From assembly GCA_963846315.1 (NCBI GenBank), contig CAWJVM010000013.1, positions 62,001 through 126,000 on the forward strand: 64,000 nucleotides of DNA, in the 5' to 3' direction. Shown here one piece after another: positions 46,422-55,868 of the stretch. Below the pieces are notes generated by a model. It was not told where the DNA came from, did no database searches, and saw only the letters and a list, made by a program, of their open reading frames with translations. Every line of letters begins with the position of its first letter. Position 1 is the first letter of the stretch. This DNA is from RPQJ01 sp963846315 (GTDB lineage Bacteria > Pseudomonadota > Gammaproteobacteria > Steroidobacterales > Steroidobacteraceae). Both the position numbers and the translations under genes were made by a program.

Positions 46422-47897
46422 CTACCTGACGCCGCCAGCCAGCCGTTGCACGCGGCTGGCGATCAGCATCAGGGCCGTACCCGAGGCCAGGGCGACGAGC
46501 GCGATCCGCAGGTATTGCCCGGGCATCGACGCGACGTCCTGCGCATCGAATTCACCTGCGACGAGACCGGCGAGCAACAGGCCGAGCGAGGTCGCCAGGA
46601 ACCACAGTCCCATCATCTGGCCGACGAGGCGCGGCGGTGCCAGCTTCGTCACCGAGCTCAGGCCCACGGGGCTCAGGCACAACTCGCCGAAGCAATGCAG
46701 CAGGTAGGCGAGCAGCAGCCATTGCGGACCTGCGAGTCGGCCGCTGGCGACCACTGTGGCTGCACCCACCATCACGACGAACCCGAGGCCGAGCAGCAGC
46801 AAGCCGAAGGCGAACTTGGCGGGCGCCGAAGGGTCGAGGTTGCGCCGGCCGAGGTAAATCCAGAGTGCGGAGAACGCCGGCGCGAACAGCAGGATGTAGA
46901 GCGCACTCGGCGCCTGGAACCAGCCCGCGGGGATCTCGAAGCCGCCAACCACGCGATCCGTGAAACGTTCTGCAAACAGGTTCAACGACGAGCCCGCCTG
47001 TTCGTAGCCGGCCCAGAACAGCGCGGACGCAACGAAAAGCGCAAGCACGACCAGCACGCGGCGGCGCTCGGTGCGGTCGAGACCGGCGAACGTGAGCAAA
47101 TAAGAGAAATACCCCACGGTCACGACGACGATTGCAACGGCAGTCCAGCGTGCGACGTGCGTCGGGTCGAGCGCGATGATGCCGGTCGCAATCAGCGTCG
47201 TGATGACAGCGACGGCGCCCAGCACGGCCGCGACTCCGCGCCATTGTCGCTGGTCGGCTGCGAGCAGGGCTGGATGCGTGGGACGCGCGCGCTTTCCAGC
47301 ATCACCCAGGTGATGGCGCGTCAGCTGAAACTGCGCGAGCCCCAGGGCCATTGCGACGGCGGCACCCGCAAACCCCGCGCGCCAACCGTACTGCTGCGCC
47401 AGCCAGGGCGTGGCCAGTGAGCCGATCAATGCGCCGACGTTGATGCCCAGGTAAAAGAGGGTAAAACCTGCGTCACGCGCGGCACCGCCTTCCGGATAGA
47501 GCTGGGCCACCATCGCGCTGATGTTCGGCTTCAGCAGGCCGACGCCGAGCACCACGACGAGGCAACCGATGTAGAAGAGCGTGGGACCCGCCGGGATGGC
47601 CAGGCACGTGTTGCCGATGAAGATGAGTGCGGCGCCCCACACGACGGCACGCTGCGCGCCCAGCAGGCGATCGGCGAGCCAGCCGCCGGGCAGGGCCATC
47701 AGGTACGTCGCCGTGGTGTAGAGGCCGTAGATCGCGGTGGCCCTGCGATCGTCGAGCCCGAAGCCGCCGGTCGCGACGGCATCGACCAGGAACAGGATCA
47801 GGATCCCGCGCATCCCGTAATAGGTGAAGCGCTCCCACATCTCCGTCATGAAGAGCGTGGCGAGTCCCCGCGGGTGCCCGAACCAGTGATCCTTTAT
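46422..47897 (-). CDS. POT family proton-dependent peptide transporter (copy 2)
   Basis: This POT transporter has the motifs MTEMWERFTYYGMRGIL, ALPGGWLADRLLGAQRAVVWG and FYLGINVGALIGSLA. The first ATG (47849) lies inside the conserved N-terminus; the family segment HWFGHPRGLATLF is encoded upstream of it, back to the amidohydrolase stop at 47922. No ATG, GTG or TTG exists in that stretch. The codon best placed after a Shine-Dalgarno (AGGGGGG, six bases) is ATA at 47897, giving 491 residues and an expected start, (M)KDHWFGHPRG. It may be a rare start codon or a base error for ATG. The conservative start is 47849 (475 residues). Confidence 0.9.
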   Translation of the reverse strand: MKDHWFGHPRGLATLFMTEMWERFTYYGMRGILILFLVDAVATGGFGLDDRRATAIYGLYTTATYLMALPGGWLADRLLGAQRAVVWGAALIFIGNTCLAIPAGPTLFYIGCLVVVLGVGLLKPNISAMVAQLYPEGGAARDAGFTLFYLGINVGALIGSLATPWLAQQYGWRAGFAGAAVAMALGLAQFQLTRHHLGDAGKRARPTHPALLAADQRQWRGVAAVLGAVAVITTLIATGIIALDPTHVARWTAVAIVVVTVGYFSYLLTFAGLDRTERRRVLVVLALFVASALFWAGYEQAGSSLNLFAERFTDRVVGGFEIPAGWFQAPSALYILLFAPAFSALWIYLGRRNLDPSAPAKFAFGLLLLGLGFVVMVGAATVVASGRLAGPQWLLLAYLLHCFGELCLSPVGLSSVTKLAPPRLVGQMMGLWFLATSLGLLLAGLVAGEFDAQDVASMPGQYLRIALVALASGTALMLIASRVQRLAGGVR

Positions 47898-47921
47898 GGC
47901 GAGCCCCCCTGCCCGTGCGGA

Positions 47922-49238
47922 TTACTGCTTGTACACGGTTCCCTGCTTCATGACGAACTCGACGCTGTCCAGCGCATGGATGTCGTCGAGCGGGTTACGC
48001 GACACGGCGACGATGTCGGCCGAGTAGCCCGGGGCGATCTGTCCGACCTCGGCTTCGATGCCGAGCGCCTCGGCGCCGACCTTCGTGGCTGCCTGGATCG
48101 CCTGCATCGGCGTCATCCCGTACTGGACCATGTAGGCGAGCTGCTTCGGCGCGTCCTTGTGCGGATGCACGCCGGTGTCGGTACCCATCGTGAGCCTGAT
48201 GCCCATCTGCACGGCCTTGCGGAAGTTGTCGCGCTGCGCCTGCGCCACCTCGCGGTCCTTGCGCAGGAACTCCTCGAGCTCCCCGCGCTTCGGTCCGGCG
48301 GTCTGCGTGTATTCGGTGTTGTAGATGTCCATCGACAGGAACGCACCGTTCTTCTTCGCCAGGTCGAGGCCTTCCTGGTCGATCAGGCTCGCATGCTCGA
48401 TCGTGTCGACGCCGGACTTGAGCGCGACCTTGATGCCATTGGCGCCGTGCGCATGCACCGCGACTTTGCGGCCGTGCATGTGGGCTTCGTCGACGATCGC
48501 GGCGACTTCTTCCGGCGTGTATTGCTGCGCGCCGACGCGCGTGCCCTTGGAGAACACGCCGCCGGTGCCGCAGTACTTGATCACGTCCGCGCCGTACTTG
48601 ACGTTCTTGCGGACCATTGCGCGCACCGCGTCGACCCCGTCGGCCACGCCCTCACCGCGGTCGTTGTATTCAGGCGCGAGCATGTTGCTGTCGCAATGGC
48701 CGCCCGTGATGCCCAGCGCCGGGCCCGATGCCAGGATGCGGGGTCCGATGACGTCGCCTGCGTTGATGGCATCGCGCAGCGCGATGTCCGAGTAACCACT
48801 GGCGCCGACGTTGCGGATCGTCGTCACGCCAGACAGCAGCGTTTCCCGGCCGAATCGAGCGCCCATCAACGCCTCGCGCGGCACGGAAATGCCGTACCCG
48901 TAATACGGCGGCAGGGTCGGGTCGCCCGTGACGTGCGTGTGCGTGTCGATCAGTCCCGGCAGCACCGTCTTGCTGGAGAGGTCGATGACGGTCGCGCCTG
49001 GGGGCACCGCGGTCGTGCCCGCAGCGCCGACCGCGCTGATCTTGCCGCCCTGCACGACGATGACCTGGTCGTCGCGTACCCGGCCGGTCGCCACGTCGAT
49101 GAGCTTGCCGGCCCGGATGACCGTGACAGGTTCTGACGTCGCGGCGGAAGGCGCGTCGGCGGCAAAGACAGTCGGGATCGCACAGGCTGCAACGGCAGCG
49201 AACACACGACGGACGGACGGGCGCAGGGTCGATGGCAT
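47922..49238 (-). CDS. secreted amidohydrolase (imidazolonepropionase / Xaa-Pro dipeptidase-like)
   Basis: The 438-residue metal-dependent hydrolase has a signal peptide (to about residue 27, ending VFAADA). Metal ligands are visible: HTH at 100-102 (LPGLIDTHTHV), a Lys in DVIKYCGTGG, VHAHG, IEHAS and MGTDTG. The C-terminal GYSADIVAVSRNPLDDI is typical of the superfamily. Such secreted enzymes often cleave Xaa-Pro or Xaa-Arg dipeptides, fitting the flanking peptide transporter genes. ATG 49238 has GGAG five bases away; the same frame is open far upstream but there overlaps the next transporter gene. POT copy 2 begins about 24 bases after its stop. Confidence 0.9.
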   Translation of the reverse strand: MPSTLRPSVRRVFAAVAACAIPTVFAADAPSAATSEPVTVIRAGKLIDVATGRVRDDQVIVVQGGKISAVGAAGTTAVPPGATVIDLSSKTVLPGLIDTHTHVTGDPTLPPYYGYGISVPREALMGARFGRETLLSGVTTIRNVGASGYSDIALRDAINAGDVIGPRILASGPALGITGGHCDSNMLAPEYNDRGEGVADGVDAVRAMVRKNVKYGADVIKYCGTGGVFSKGTRVGAQQYTPEEVAAIVDEAHMHGRKVAVHAHGANGIKVALKSGVDTIEHASLIDQEGLDLAKKNGAFLSMDIYNTEYTQTAGPKRGELEEFLRKDREVAQAQRDNFRKAVQMGIRLTMGTDTGVHPHKDAPKQLAYMVQYGMTPMQAIQAATKVGAEALGIEAEVGQIAPGYSADIVAVSRNPLDDIHALDSVEFVMKQGTVYKQ

Positions 49239-49294
49239 GAGGACTCCAGTCTCGGGACAAGCGATGTCAGCAGGCAATGAAAGCGGCTGAGGAC

Positions 49295-50755
49295 TCAGCG
49301 GACGTTGCCCATCAGTCGCGCCAGCGGGCGACTGATGAGCAGCAACACGATGCCGATGCCGCAGGCGTAGAGCACGATACCCATGAAACGGTCGGGCATC
49401 GCGGCGAGGTTGTTCGCGTCGAAGCCGCCGGCAATGAGCCCGGCCATGAGTTTGCCGAGCGAACTGCCGAGAAACCAGACGCCCATCATCTGGCCGACCA
49501 GCCGCGCCGGCGCGAGCTTGGTGACCGTCGAAAGACCCACGGGGCTCACGCAGAGTTCGCCGAATACGGTGAGCAGGTAGGTGAGGATCAGCAGGTAGGC
49601 CGGAGCGTTGGCACCACCGGCCACGATGCTGGCCGCGGAGACCATGAACAGGAAGCCGAGGCCCATCAGCAGCAGGCCGAAGGCGAACTTGAGCGGCGCA
49701 GCAGGATCCATCTGGCGTCGCGCGAGTTGCACCCACAGCGCCGAGAAAACCGGCGCGAACAGGATCACGAACGCCGGCTGCACCGACTGGAACCAGCCCG
49801 CCGGAATCTCGAACCCGCCGACCATGCGATCGATGTAACGCTTGGCAAACAGGTTGAGCGACGATCCCGCCTGCTCGTAGCCCGACCAGAACGACGCGAC
49901 CCCCAGGAACATCACGAGCACGACGACCATGCGCTTGCGTTCGACCGGATCGAGCCCCGCGCCGAAGAAGAGGTACAGGAAGTACAGCGCGGCCATGCCG
50001 ACCAGCACGTAGGCGGCGCCTTGCGCGAGTCGCGCCGGGTCGAGATGCACGATGCCGGAGAACAGCAAGGCCGCCACCGCGGCGAACACGGCAAGCGCGA
50101 ACCAGAGCCGTCGCCAATCGGTCGCGAGCCCTGCGCCACCGTCGTTGCGGTTCGGCTGTGCGCCGGCGCCGTTGAACAGGTGACGCGCCAGCCAGAACTG
50201 CAGCAGTCCGAACGGCAGGCCGATCGCCGCGGCCAGAAAGCCGAAGCGCCAACCGTAACGCTGCGCCAGCCAGCCCGCGATCAACGGGCCAATGAACGCA
50301 CCGAGGTTGATTCCCATGTAGAAGATCGTGAAGCCGGCGTCACGTCGGCCCCCGCCCTCGGGATAGAGGTCGGCGACGAGCGTGGAAACGTTCGGCTTGA
50401 GCAGTCCGACGCCGAGAATGATCACGACCAGGCCGCCGAAGAAAAGCTGCTTCGGCCCGGGGATCGTCAGCATCAGGGTGCCGAACGTCATCAACGCGCC
50501 GCCGATCATCACCGCGCGTTGCGCGCCGATCAGCCGATCGGCGATCCAGCCGCCCGGTAGCGCGGCCATGAATACGGCTGCCGTGTAGAGACCGTAAATC
50601 GCGGTCGCGGTCTTGTCGTCGAAGCCGTAGCCGCCGCTCTCGACCGCATCGACCAGGAACAGCACGAGCAGGGCGCGCATGCCGTAGAACGTGAAGCGCT
50701 CCCACATCTCCGTGAAGAAGAGCGTCGACAGCGCGCGTGGATGTCCGCCAAGCAC
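49295..50755 (-). CDS. POT family proton-dependent peptide transporter (copy 3)
   Basis: The 486-residue POT transporter has FTEMWERFTFYGMRALL, PGGWIADRLIGAQRAVMIGG and FYMGINLGAFIGPLIAGWLA. The start is GTG at 50755 (MLGGHPRALSTLF), only nine bases after the tatC stop; no upstream alternative exists because tatC's stop lies in frame. The tight spacing implies that this gene is read with tatABC. It is closest in sequence to copy 2. It is followed by the amidohydrolase gene after 56 bases. Confidence 0.94.
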   Translation of the reverse strand: MLGGHPRALSTLFFTEMWERFTFYGMRALLVLFLVDAVESGGYGFDDKTATAIYGLYTAAVFMAALPGGWIADRLIGAQRAVMIGGALMTFGTLMLTIPGPKQLFFGGLVVIILGVGLLKPNVSTLVADLYPEGGGRRDAGFTIFYMGINLGAFIGPLIAGWLAQRYGWRFGFLAAAIGLPFGLLQFWLARHLFNGAGAQPNRNDGGAGLATDWRRLWFALAVFAAVAALLFSGIVHLDPARLAQGAAYVLVGMAALYFLYLFFGAGLDPVERKRMVVVLVMFLGVASFWSGYEQAGSSLNLFAKRYIDRMVGGFEIPAGWFQSVQPAFVILFAPVFSALWVQLARRQMDPAAPLKFAFGLLLMGLGFLFMVSAASIVAGGANAPAYLLILTYLLTVFGELCVSPVGLSTVTKLAPARLVGQMMGVWFLGSSLGKLMAGLIAGGFDANNLAAMPDRFMGIVLYACGIGIVLLLISRPLARLMGNVR

Positions 50756-50764
50756 CTGGTCGGC

Positions 50765-51535
50765 TCAGCCTGCGGTCGCGGTCGCCGGGTTGCCCCGACT
50801 TTTCTGGATCATGCGCGCGAACATGATCCCCAGTTCATACAGGAGGTACATCGGTACGGCCATGAAACTCTGCGACACCGCGTCCGGCGGCGTCAGGAAC
50901 GCCGCGATGATGAAGATGCCGAGGATGACGTAGCCGCGATTCTGCGTGAGTACCTCGAGCTTGACGAGTCCCGACACCACCAGCAGCACGACGGCCACCG
51001 GCATCTCGAAGGCGATGCCGAACGCCATGAACAGCAGCAGCACGAAGTCCAGGTAGTTCGCAATGTCGGTCATCATCTTCACGCCCGTCGGCGTAGTCGA
51101 CGCGAGGAACTGGAACATCAGCGGGAAGACGACGTAGTAGGCGAACGCGACGCCGACGTAGAACAGTACGATGCTCGAGACGATCAGGGGCAGCGCGAAG
51201 CGCCGCTCGCGCTTGTACAGTCCTGGCGCGACGAAGCCCCAGATCTGGAACAGGATGTAAGGCATCGCCAGGAAGATTGCGCCGATCAAGGAAAGCTTGA
51301 GTGGCGCCATGAAGGGCGACACCACGCTGGTCGCGATCAGCGAAGTGCCGGCCGGCAGTTTGTCGATCAGCGGCCGCGCGACCAGTGTGAACAGCTCGTT
51401 CTGGAAGAACGCGAGCGGCACGAAACAGATGACGACTGCGATGACGGAGCGCAGCAGCCTGTCCCGCAGCTCGAGGAGGTGCGAGACGAGCGTGCCTTCG
51501 GCCAGCGGCTCTCCCTCACCCGGGCTTTGGCTCAT
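50765..51535 (-). CDS. tatC: Sec-independent translocase subunit TatC
   Basis: The 256-residue membrane protein has six helices and the TatC signatures LVSHLLELRDRLLRS, SLIGAIFLAMPYILFQIWGFVAPGLYKRERR and FGIAFEMPVAVVLL. It recognises twin-arginine signal peptides and forms the core of the translocon with TatA and TatB. ATG 51535 lies inside the 3' end of tatB (20-base overlap). Here the tat operon continues directly into a peptide transporter gene. Confidence 0.96.
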   Translation of the reverse strand: MSQSPGEGEPLAEGTLVSHLLELRDRLLRSVIAVVICFVPLAFFQNELFTLVARPLIDKLPAGTSLIATSVVSPFMAPLKLSLIGAIFLAMPYILFQIWGFVAPGLYKRERRFALPLIVSSIVLFYVGVAFAYYVVFPLMFQFLASTTPTGVKMMTDIANYLDFVLLLFMAFGIAFEMPVAVVLLVVSGLVKLEVLTQNRGYVILGIFIIAAFLTPPDAVSQSFMAVPMYLLYELGIMFARMIQKSRGNPATATAG

Positions 51536-51965
51536 CAGTGTCCGTCTTGGCCGGCGACGCAACGGCGTCCGGCGTTGGGTTCAAGCACGCCGGCGCGTCG
51601 AGCGCAGCGGTGGTACTGAGCGGTGAGGTCGCAGCAGTGGCGAGCTGGGCCGGCGTGGCACGCGACTCGTCGCCTGTCGACGACGACGCGGTGTCGGGGG
51701 ACGCGTGCGGTGGCATATCGGGTGCCGGCGCGGCCGCCGGCGTGTGAATGGAGTTCGACGGGACGGACGCGGCGGGCTTGGCGTCAGCGAGCGGGTCGAA
51801 CTGCGTCTCCTGCTCGAGCTGCGTACGGAGCTGGCGGGCCATGGCGCGGGCGCGCCCGGCCCAGCGTCCGATGTCAGCCGCAAGCTTCGGCAGCCGCGCC
51901 GGCCCGAGCACGAGCAACGCGATGCCAAAGATCAGGATGATCTCGGTGAAGCCGACCTCGAACAT
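51516..51965 (-). CDS. tatB: Sec-independent translocase subunit TatB
   Basis: The 149-residue protein has the TatB start MFEVGFTEIILIFGIALLVLGPARLPKLAADIGRW, one membrane helix plus an amphipathic helix, then a long Ala/Pro/Ser/Thr-rich tail. It acts with TatC as the twin-arginine signal receptor. It starts nine bases after tatA and overlaps tatC. Confidence 0.95.
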   Translation of the reverse strand: MFEVGFTEIILIFGIALLVLGPARLPKLAADIGRWAGRARAMARQLRTQLEQETQFDPLADAKPAASVPSNSIHTPAAAPAPDMPPHASPDTASSSTGDESRATPAQLATAATSPLSTTAALDAPACLNPTPDAVASPAKTDTDEPKPG

Positions 51966-51974
51966 GCGACTGGA

Positions 51975-52217
51975 TCAGCCCGACTTGGTGTCGGTCTTCG
52001 GTGTCGCGGCGGCACGCTCCTGGAAGTCGGCGTCCTTGCTGTCGCCCGTCAGGTCGGTCAGCTGTTTGTTCTGCTCGTCCTCGCCCTCGTTCATGGCCTT
52101 CTTGAAGCCACGCACGGCTCCGCCGAGGTCCGAGCCGATGTTCTTCAGCTTCTTGGCCCCGAACAGGACGAGTGCAATCGCCAGGATGATCAGAAGTTCG
52201 CGAAAACCGATACCCAT
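51975..52217 (-). CDS. tatA: Sec-independent translocase subunit TatA
   Basis: The 80-residue protein begins MGIGFRELLIILAIALVLFGAKKLKNIGSDLGGAVRGFKKAM, the standard TatA membrane and amphipathic helices, with a charged tail. It oligomerises to form the translocation pore. The ATG at 52217 is preceded by GGAG. It begins 48 bases after dtd and leads tatABC. Confidence 0.95.
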   Translation of the reverse strand: MGIGFRELLIILAIALVLFGAKKLKNIGSDLGGAVRGFKKAMNEGEDEQNKQLTDLTGDSKDADFQERAAATPKTDTKSG

Positions 52218-52265
52218 GGAATTCTCCGGGGCCCGCAAAAGAGGGTCGTCATCATACGACAATCG

Positions 52266-52733
52266 TCATGGCGACTCGTTTGCCTTGCCTGCGGAAAACC
52301 GCAACCAGAACGTGACGGGTCCGTCGTTCACGAGCGAGACTTTCATGTCGGCACCGAAGCGGCCTGTGGCCGTCCTGCCGGGCAGCGCCTCGTGGGCGTA
52401 CTTGACCACTTGCTCGAACAGGTTGCGGCCGAGGTCCGGTGGCGCCGCCGTCGTAAAGCTCGGCCGCAGTCCCTTACGAGTGTCGGCCGCGAGCGTGAAC
52501 TGGGACACGAGCAGCAATTCCCCCCCGGTGTCGGCGAGGCTCAAATTCATCCGGCCTGCGCCGTCGTCGAACACCCGGTAGGCCACGGCTCGCTCGACGA
52601 GGCGCCGGGCGGTCGCGTCGTCGTCACCCGGCTCGACGGCGACGAAGGCCGCCAAGCCTGCGCCAATTTTTCCCACAATTTCGCCGTCGATACGGACGCT
52701 GGCTTCCGAAACTCGCTGAATTAGTAAAATCAT
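52266..52733 (-). CDS. dtd: D-aminoacyl-tRNA deacylase
   Basis: The 155-residue enzyme has the two DTD motifs: SQFTLAAD (substrate pocket) and NDGPVTFWL (cross-subunit Gly-cisPro loop), and starts MILLIQRVSEASVRIDG. It removes D-amino acids (and misacylated Gly) from tRNA. ATG 52733 is chosen over TTG 52742. The Shine-Dalgarno is poor. The 135 bases upstream are AT-rich and may hold the promoter for dtd-tatABC and the genes after them. Confidence 0.95.
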   Translation of the reverse strand: MILLIQRVSEASVRIDGEIVGKIGAGLAAFVAVEPGDDDATARRLVERAVAYRVFDDGAGRMNLSLADTGGELLLVSQFTLAADTRKGLRPSFTTAAPPDLGRNLFEQVVKYAHEALPGRTATGRFGADMKVSLVNDGPVTFWLRFSAGKANESP

Positions 52734-52868
52734 TGCCAACAAGTTAACTAATCAGCCCACCATTGCCGGATCGAAGCACAAATTCTTCTGCACGGGGTGA
52801 TATTCGTCCGAAGTGGGAATAATGCGCTAGTTTGATGTCAAAAATTAATAATAAGTGGCACAACTCAA

Positions 52869-53441
52869 TCAATTTAAACCGAGCTCTCGCGATTTCTCAA
52901 GTGCCTGCTGTGCCTCCGGATTCCTGCCTCGCGCCCGCAGCGAATCGGCAATCAGCTGCCAGGCGGCCGCCTGGGTGCGGTTGTCGCCGACGGCCATCGC
53001 CAGTGCCTTGCGGCCCATGGACTCCGCCTGCGCAAAGTTGCGCTGGTCCATGCGCAGCCGGCCCATCTCGACCCATAGCAACGGATTGTTGGGCTCGATG
53101 CGCAGTGCGCGGTCGAGCGAGCCGGCAGCGCCGGGCAAGTCGCCTTTGTTGCGCTGTGCCTGCGCCTGCGAGACCAGCGCCTTGCTGGCCGGACTGAGCG
53201 TGGCTGGCGCGACCTTCGGGCGCTCGCGAGGCACGGGAATGGACGGCGCCGGTCCCTGGATCACGGGTTCCGAGGGGATACTGGAGGTGATCGGCGGTGG
53301 CTCGGAGATCACGGGCGCGCTGCCGCCCTGGCTGCCGGCGCCGGATGGTGCGGACGGCGGTGCCGTCTGGAATGGCTGCAGCGCGCAACCTGCAGACGCG
53401 AGCAGGGCAATGGCAACAAATGTTCGCGACAGCGGGAGCAT
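52869..53441 (-). CDS. TPR lipoprotein, candidate LpoP-type activator of PBP1B
   Basis: This 190-residue exported lipoprotein has a lipobox LLASAG-Cys19, a Pro/Ser/Ala-rich linker (about 22-80) and two or three TPR units (about 85-185: ALVSQAQAQRNKGDLPGAAGSLDRALRIEPNNPLLWVEMGRLRM). It sits 44 bases downstream of mrcB. In Pseudomonas aeruginosa the TPR lipoprotein LpoP, encoded beside the PBP1b gene, activates that synthase from the outer membrane; this gene has the same neighbour, anchor, linker and TPR form. The functional link is inference. Confidence 0.8.
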   Translation of the reverse strand: MLPLSRTFVAIALLASAGCALQPFQTAPPSAPSGAGSQGGSAPVISEPPPITSSIPSEPVIQGPAPSIPVPRERPKVAPATLSPASKALVSQAQAQRNKGDLPGAAGSLDRALRIEPNNPLLWVEMGRLRMDQRNFAQAESMGRKALAMAVGDNRTQAAAWQLIADSLRARGRNPEAQQALEKSRELGLN

Positions 53442-53485
53442 GGCAGTACCTCGGCCGCGATTGTCCGGCCCCCGCGCAGATCAGA

Positions 53486-55858
53486 TCAAGGCGGATTGCT
53501 GGTTCGCGGTGCGCCATCGGCCGGTGGCGTGACGGCGTCCTCGTTCGGCGCATCCGGCAGCAGGGGCTGCATCAGCGCGGCTTCTTCCTGCGTCGTGCTC
53601 GGCGGGCACGTGGGGCTCGGGTTCAACACCGTTCCGAGTTCGAACGGCAGGCTGACCGCCGAACCGGAACAATACGGCGAAGTCTCCAGTCCGGAGTAGT
53701 ACTCGATCCAGCGATCCTCGACCGCTTCGGGCATGAGTGGTTCGAACGACGTCGTCGAGATCGACCCCATCAGGCGTGCCCACACCTGCAACGCGCCCGT
53801 CGTGCCGGTGAGACCGGTGGGGGCGTTGTCGTCATGACCCATCCACACGACGATCAGGTGACCGCCCGAGAATCCTGCAAACCAGCTGTCGCGGTAATCG
53901 TTCGACGTTCCCGTCTTGCCCGCCACGACCAGGCCGGGCGGCAGCGCCTTTTTCGCCGACCGCGCCGTGCCCCGCTCGAAGACCTCGATCAGCATGCGGT
54001 TCAGCGCGTAAACCGCTTCCGCCGGCGCCGCCTCGGTGACCTCGAGTTCTGGCGCCTTCAGAGCCTTGCCCTGTTCGTCGATCACCGCTCGCACCGCGCG
54101 CAGCGGCGAGCGGAAGCCGCCGTTGGCGAGCGTGTTGTACATCCGCGCGACTTCGACCGGGTTGAGCTGCGCGGTGCCGAGCAGGATCGACGGGTACTTC
54201 GGCGGCGCCTCGTCGAGACCGAGTTGCACGTAGGTCTTGACGACCGGGCCGAGACCTACGTCCATGCCGAGATTCACGGTGGCAAGGTTGTATGACTGCG
54301 TGAGCCCCCGCACCAGCGTGACCTGGCCGTGGAACTTCTTGTCGTAGTTGTTGGGCTTCCAGACATCGCCGTTGTCCAGCTTGAGCTCGATGGGCTCGTC
54401 CATCACGACGGAGGCGGGTGTGAAGCGTCCGGACTGCAGCGCTGCGAGGTAGACCAGCGGCTTGGCGAGCGAACCGATCGGGCGCTTCATGTCGAGCGCG
54501 CGGTTGAAGCCGTCGAACGATGCGCGCCGTCCCCCCACCACGGCGACGACTTCGCCGGTCTGCGGAGTCGTCACGACCATGGAGCCTTCGAGGCCGCGCG
54601 CCGCCTTGCGGCCACCCTGGTCCTGCCGTGCAAGCTCGTCGCTCAGCGCGATTTCCGCCTTTTCCTGCAGCAGCGGATCGAGCGTGCTGAAGACGGTCAG
54701 GCCGGTCTCGGTCAGGGCCTGTTCCTGGTAGTCCTCGCGCAGCTGGCGCCGCACCAGGTCGAGGAAGGCCGGGAAGTAATTCGCCGAACGGCCCGCGTTG
54801 TCGGTGATGCCGAGCGGCGCCTTCATCGCGCGCTCCGCTTCTTCGGGCTTTACGACGCCCTGCGTCGGCGAGCACCTTCAGCACCAGGTTGCGGCGCTCG
54901 CGCGCCCGGTCAGGTGTGGCGCCGCGGATCGTAGTACGACGGCCCGCGCACGATCGCCACCATCAGCGCGACTTCGGGCAGGTTGAGCTCGCCCAGCGGC
55001 TTGCCGAAATAGAACTGGCTCGCGAGACCGAAGCCGTGCACCGCGCGGCGGCCGTCCTGGCCGAGGTAAATCTCGTTGATGTAGGCGTTCATGATGTCCA
55101 CCTTCTCGAACCGCGATTCGAGAATGAACGCCATGATCGCTTCCTCGCCCTTGCGCCGCAGCGTGCGCCGGCTGTCGAGGAAATAGCTCTTCACGAGCTG
55201 CTGCGTGAGCGTGCTGCCGCCCTGCTCGACCTGCCCCGCGCGGACGTTGACGAACAGCGCGCGCAGGATCGCGAGCGGGTTCACCCCGTGGTGCGTTTCG
55301 AACTTGCGGTCTTCGACGGCCTTCAGTGCCTCCGGCAGCAGCGGCGGCACTTCGGCCGGCGACACGATGATCCGGTCCTCGCCGTGGATCGGGAAGATGC
55401 TGCCGATCAGCAACGGGTCGAGGCGGAAGACGGGCACGTCGGCGCCGTCCGGCCCGGCCAGCGCCGAGATCGATTCGCCATCGAAGCCGACGCGCAGCTT
55501 CTGTGCGGGTTGCGTCTCGTCGGAGAAGCGGAACTCGCGGACGTAGACGTCGACCGAGTCGCCCTTGCGGCGGAAGGTGCCGGGACGGTCCACCGGCGTC
55601 TGCGGGATGTAACCGAGGCGCGCGAGTTCCTGGGCGAAGCGAGCCGAGGAGAGGTTCTGTCCGGCATAGAGTTCGAGCGGCTGCGCGTACACGCGCGCGG
55701 GCAGCGTCCAGCGGCGACCCTCGAACTGCTGCGTGACGCGGCGGTCGAGCACGGCAACGAGGATGATCGCGGCCAGCAGACGCCAGCAGCGCAATGATGG
55801 CGAAGCCGCGCTGCAGCTTCTGCCGTGACTTGGAACTCAGTTTCCTGCGCTTGGCCAT
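53486..55858 (-). CDS. mrcB: penicillin-binding protein 1B, frame broken by three extra bases
   Basis: This is a bifunctional peptidoglycan synthase. It starts MAKRRKLSSKSRQKLQRGF with a membrane anchor. The GT51 glycosyltransferase has EDRKFETHHG and QGGSTLTQQLVKSYFL; the transpeptidase has SLAK, SYN and KTGTS. The frame shifts at about 55780, 54915 and 54858-54860. Removing one base at each site restores FAIIALLALLAAIILV, YYDPRRHPDRARERRNL and LADAGVVKPEEAERAMKAPLG, giving 789 residues, the family size. Intact pieces are 54910-55794 and 53486-54826. Sequencing error is the likeliest cause. It follows trkH by ten bases and precedes the TPR lipoprotein gene. Confidence 0.88.
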
Positions 55859-55868
55859 CGATCCCCGC

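Noticed and set aside
49239..50252. A 338-codon N-terminal extension of the amidohydrolase.
   Set aside because: It overlaps POT copy 3 in another frame and would bury the signal peptide that begins at 49238.
52813..52841. A TTGACA hexamer on the minus strand in the AT-rich gap before dtd, as a sigma-70 promoter.
   Set aside because: No acceptable -10 box lies 16-18 bases downstream; the nearest candidate is only 14 bases away.
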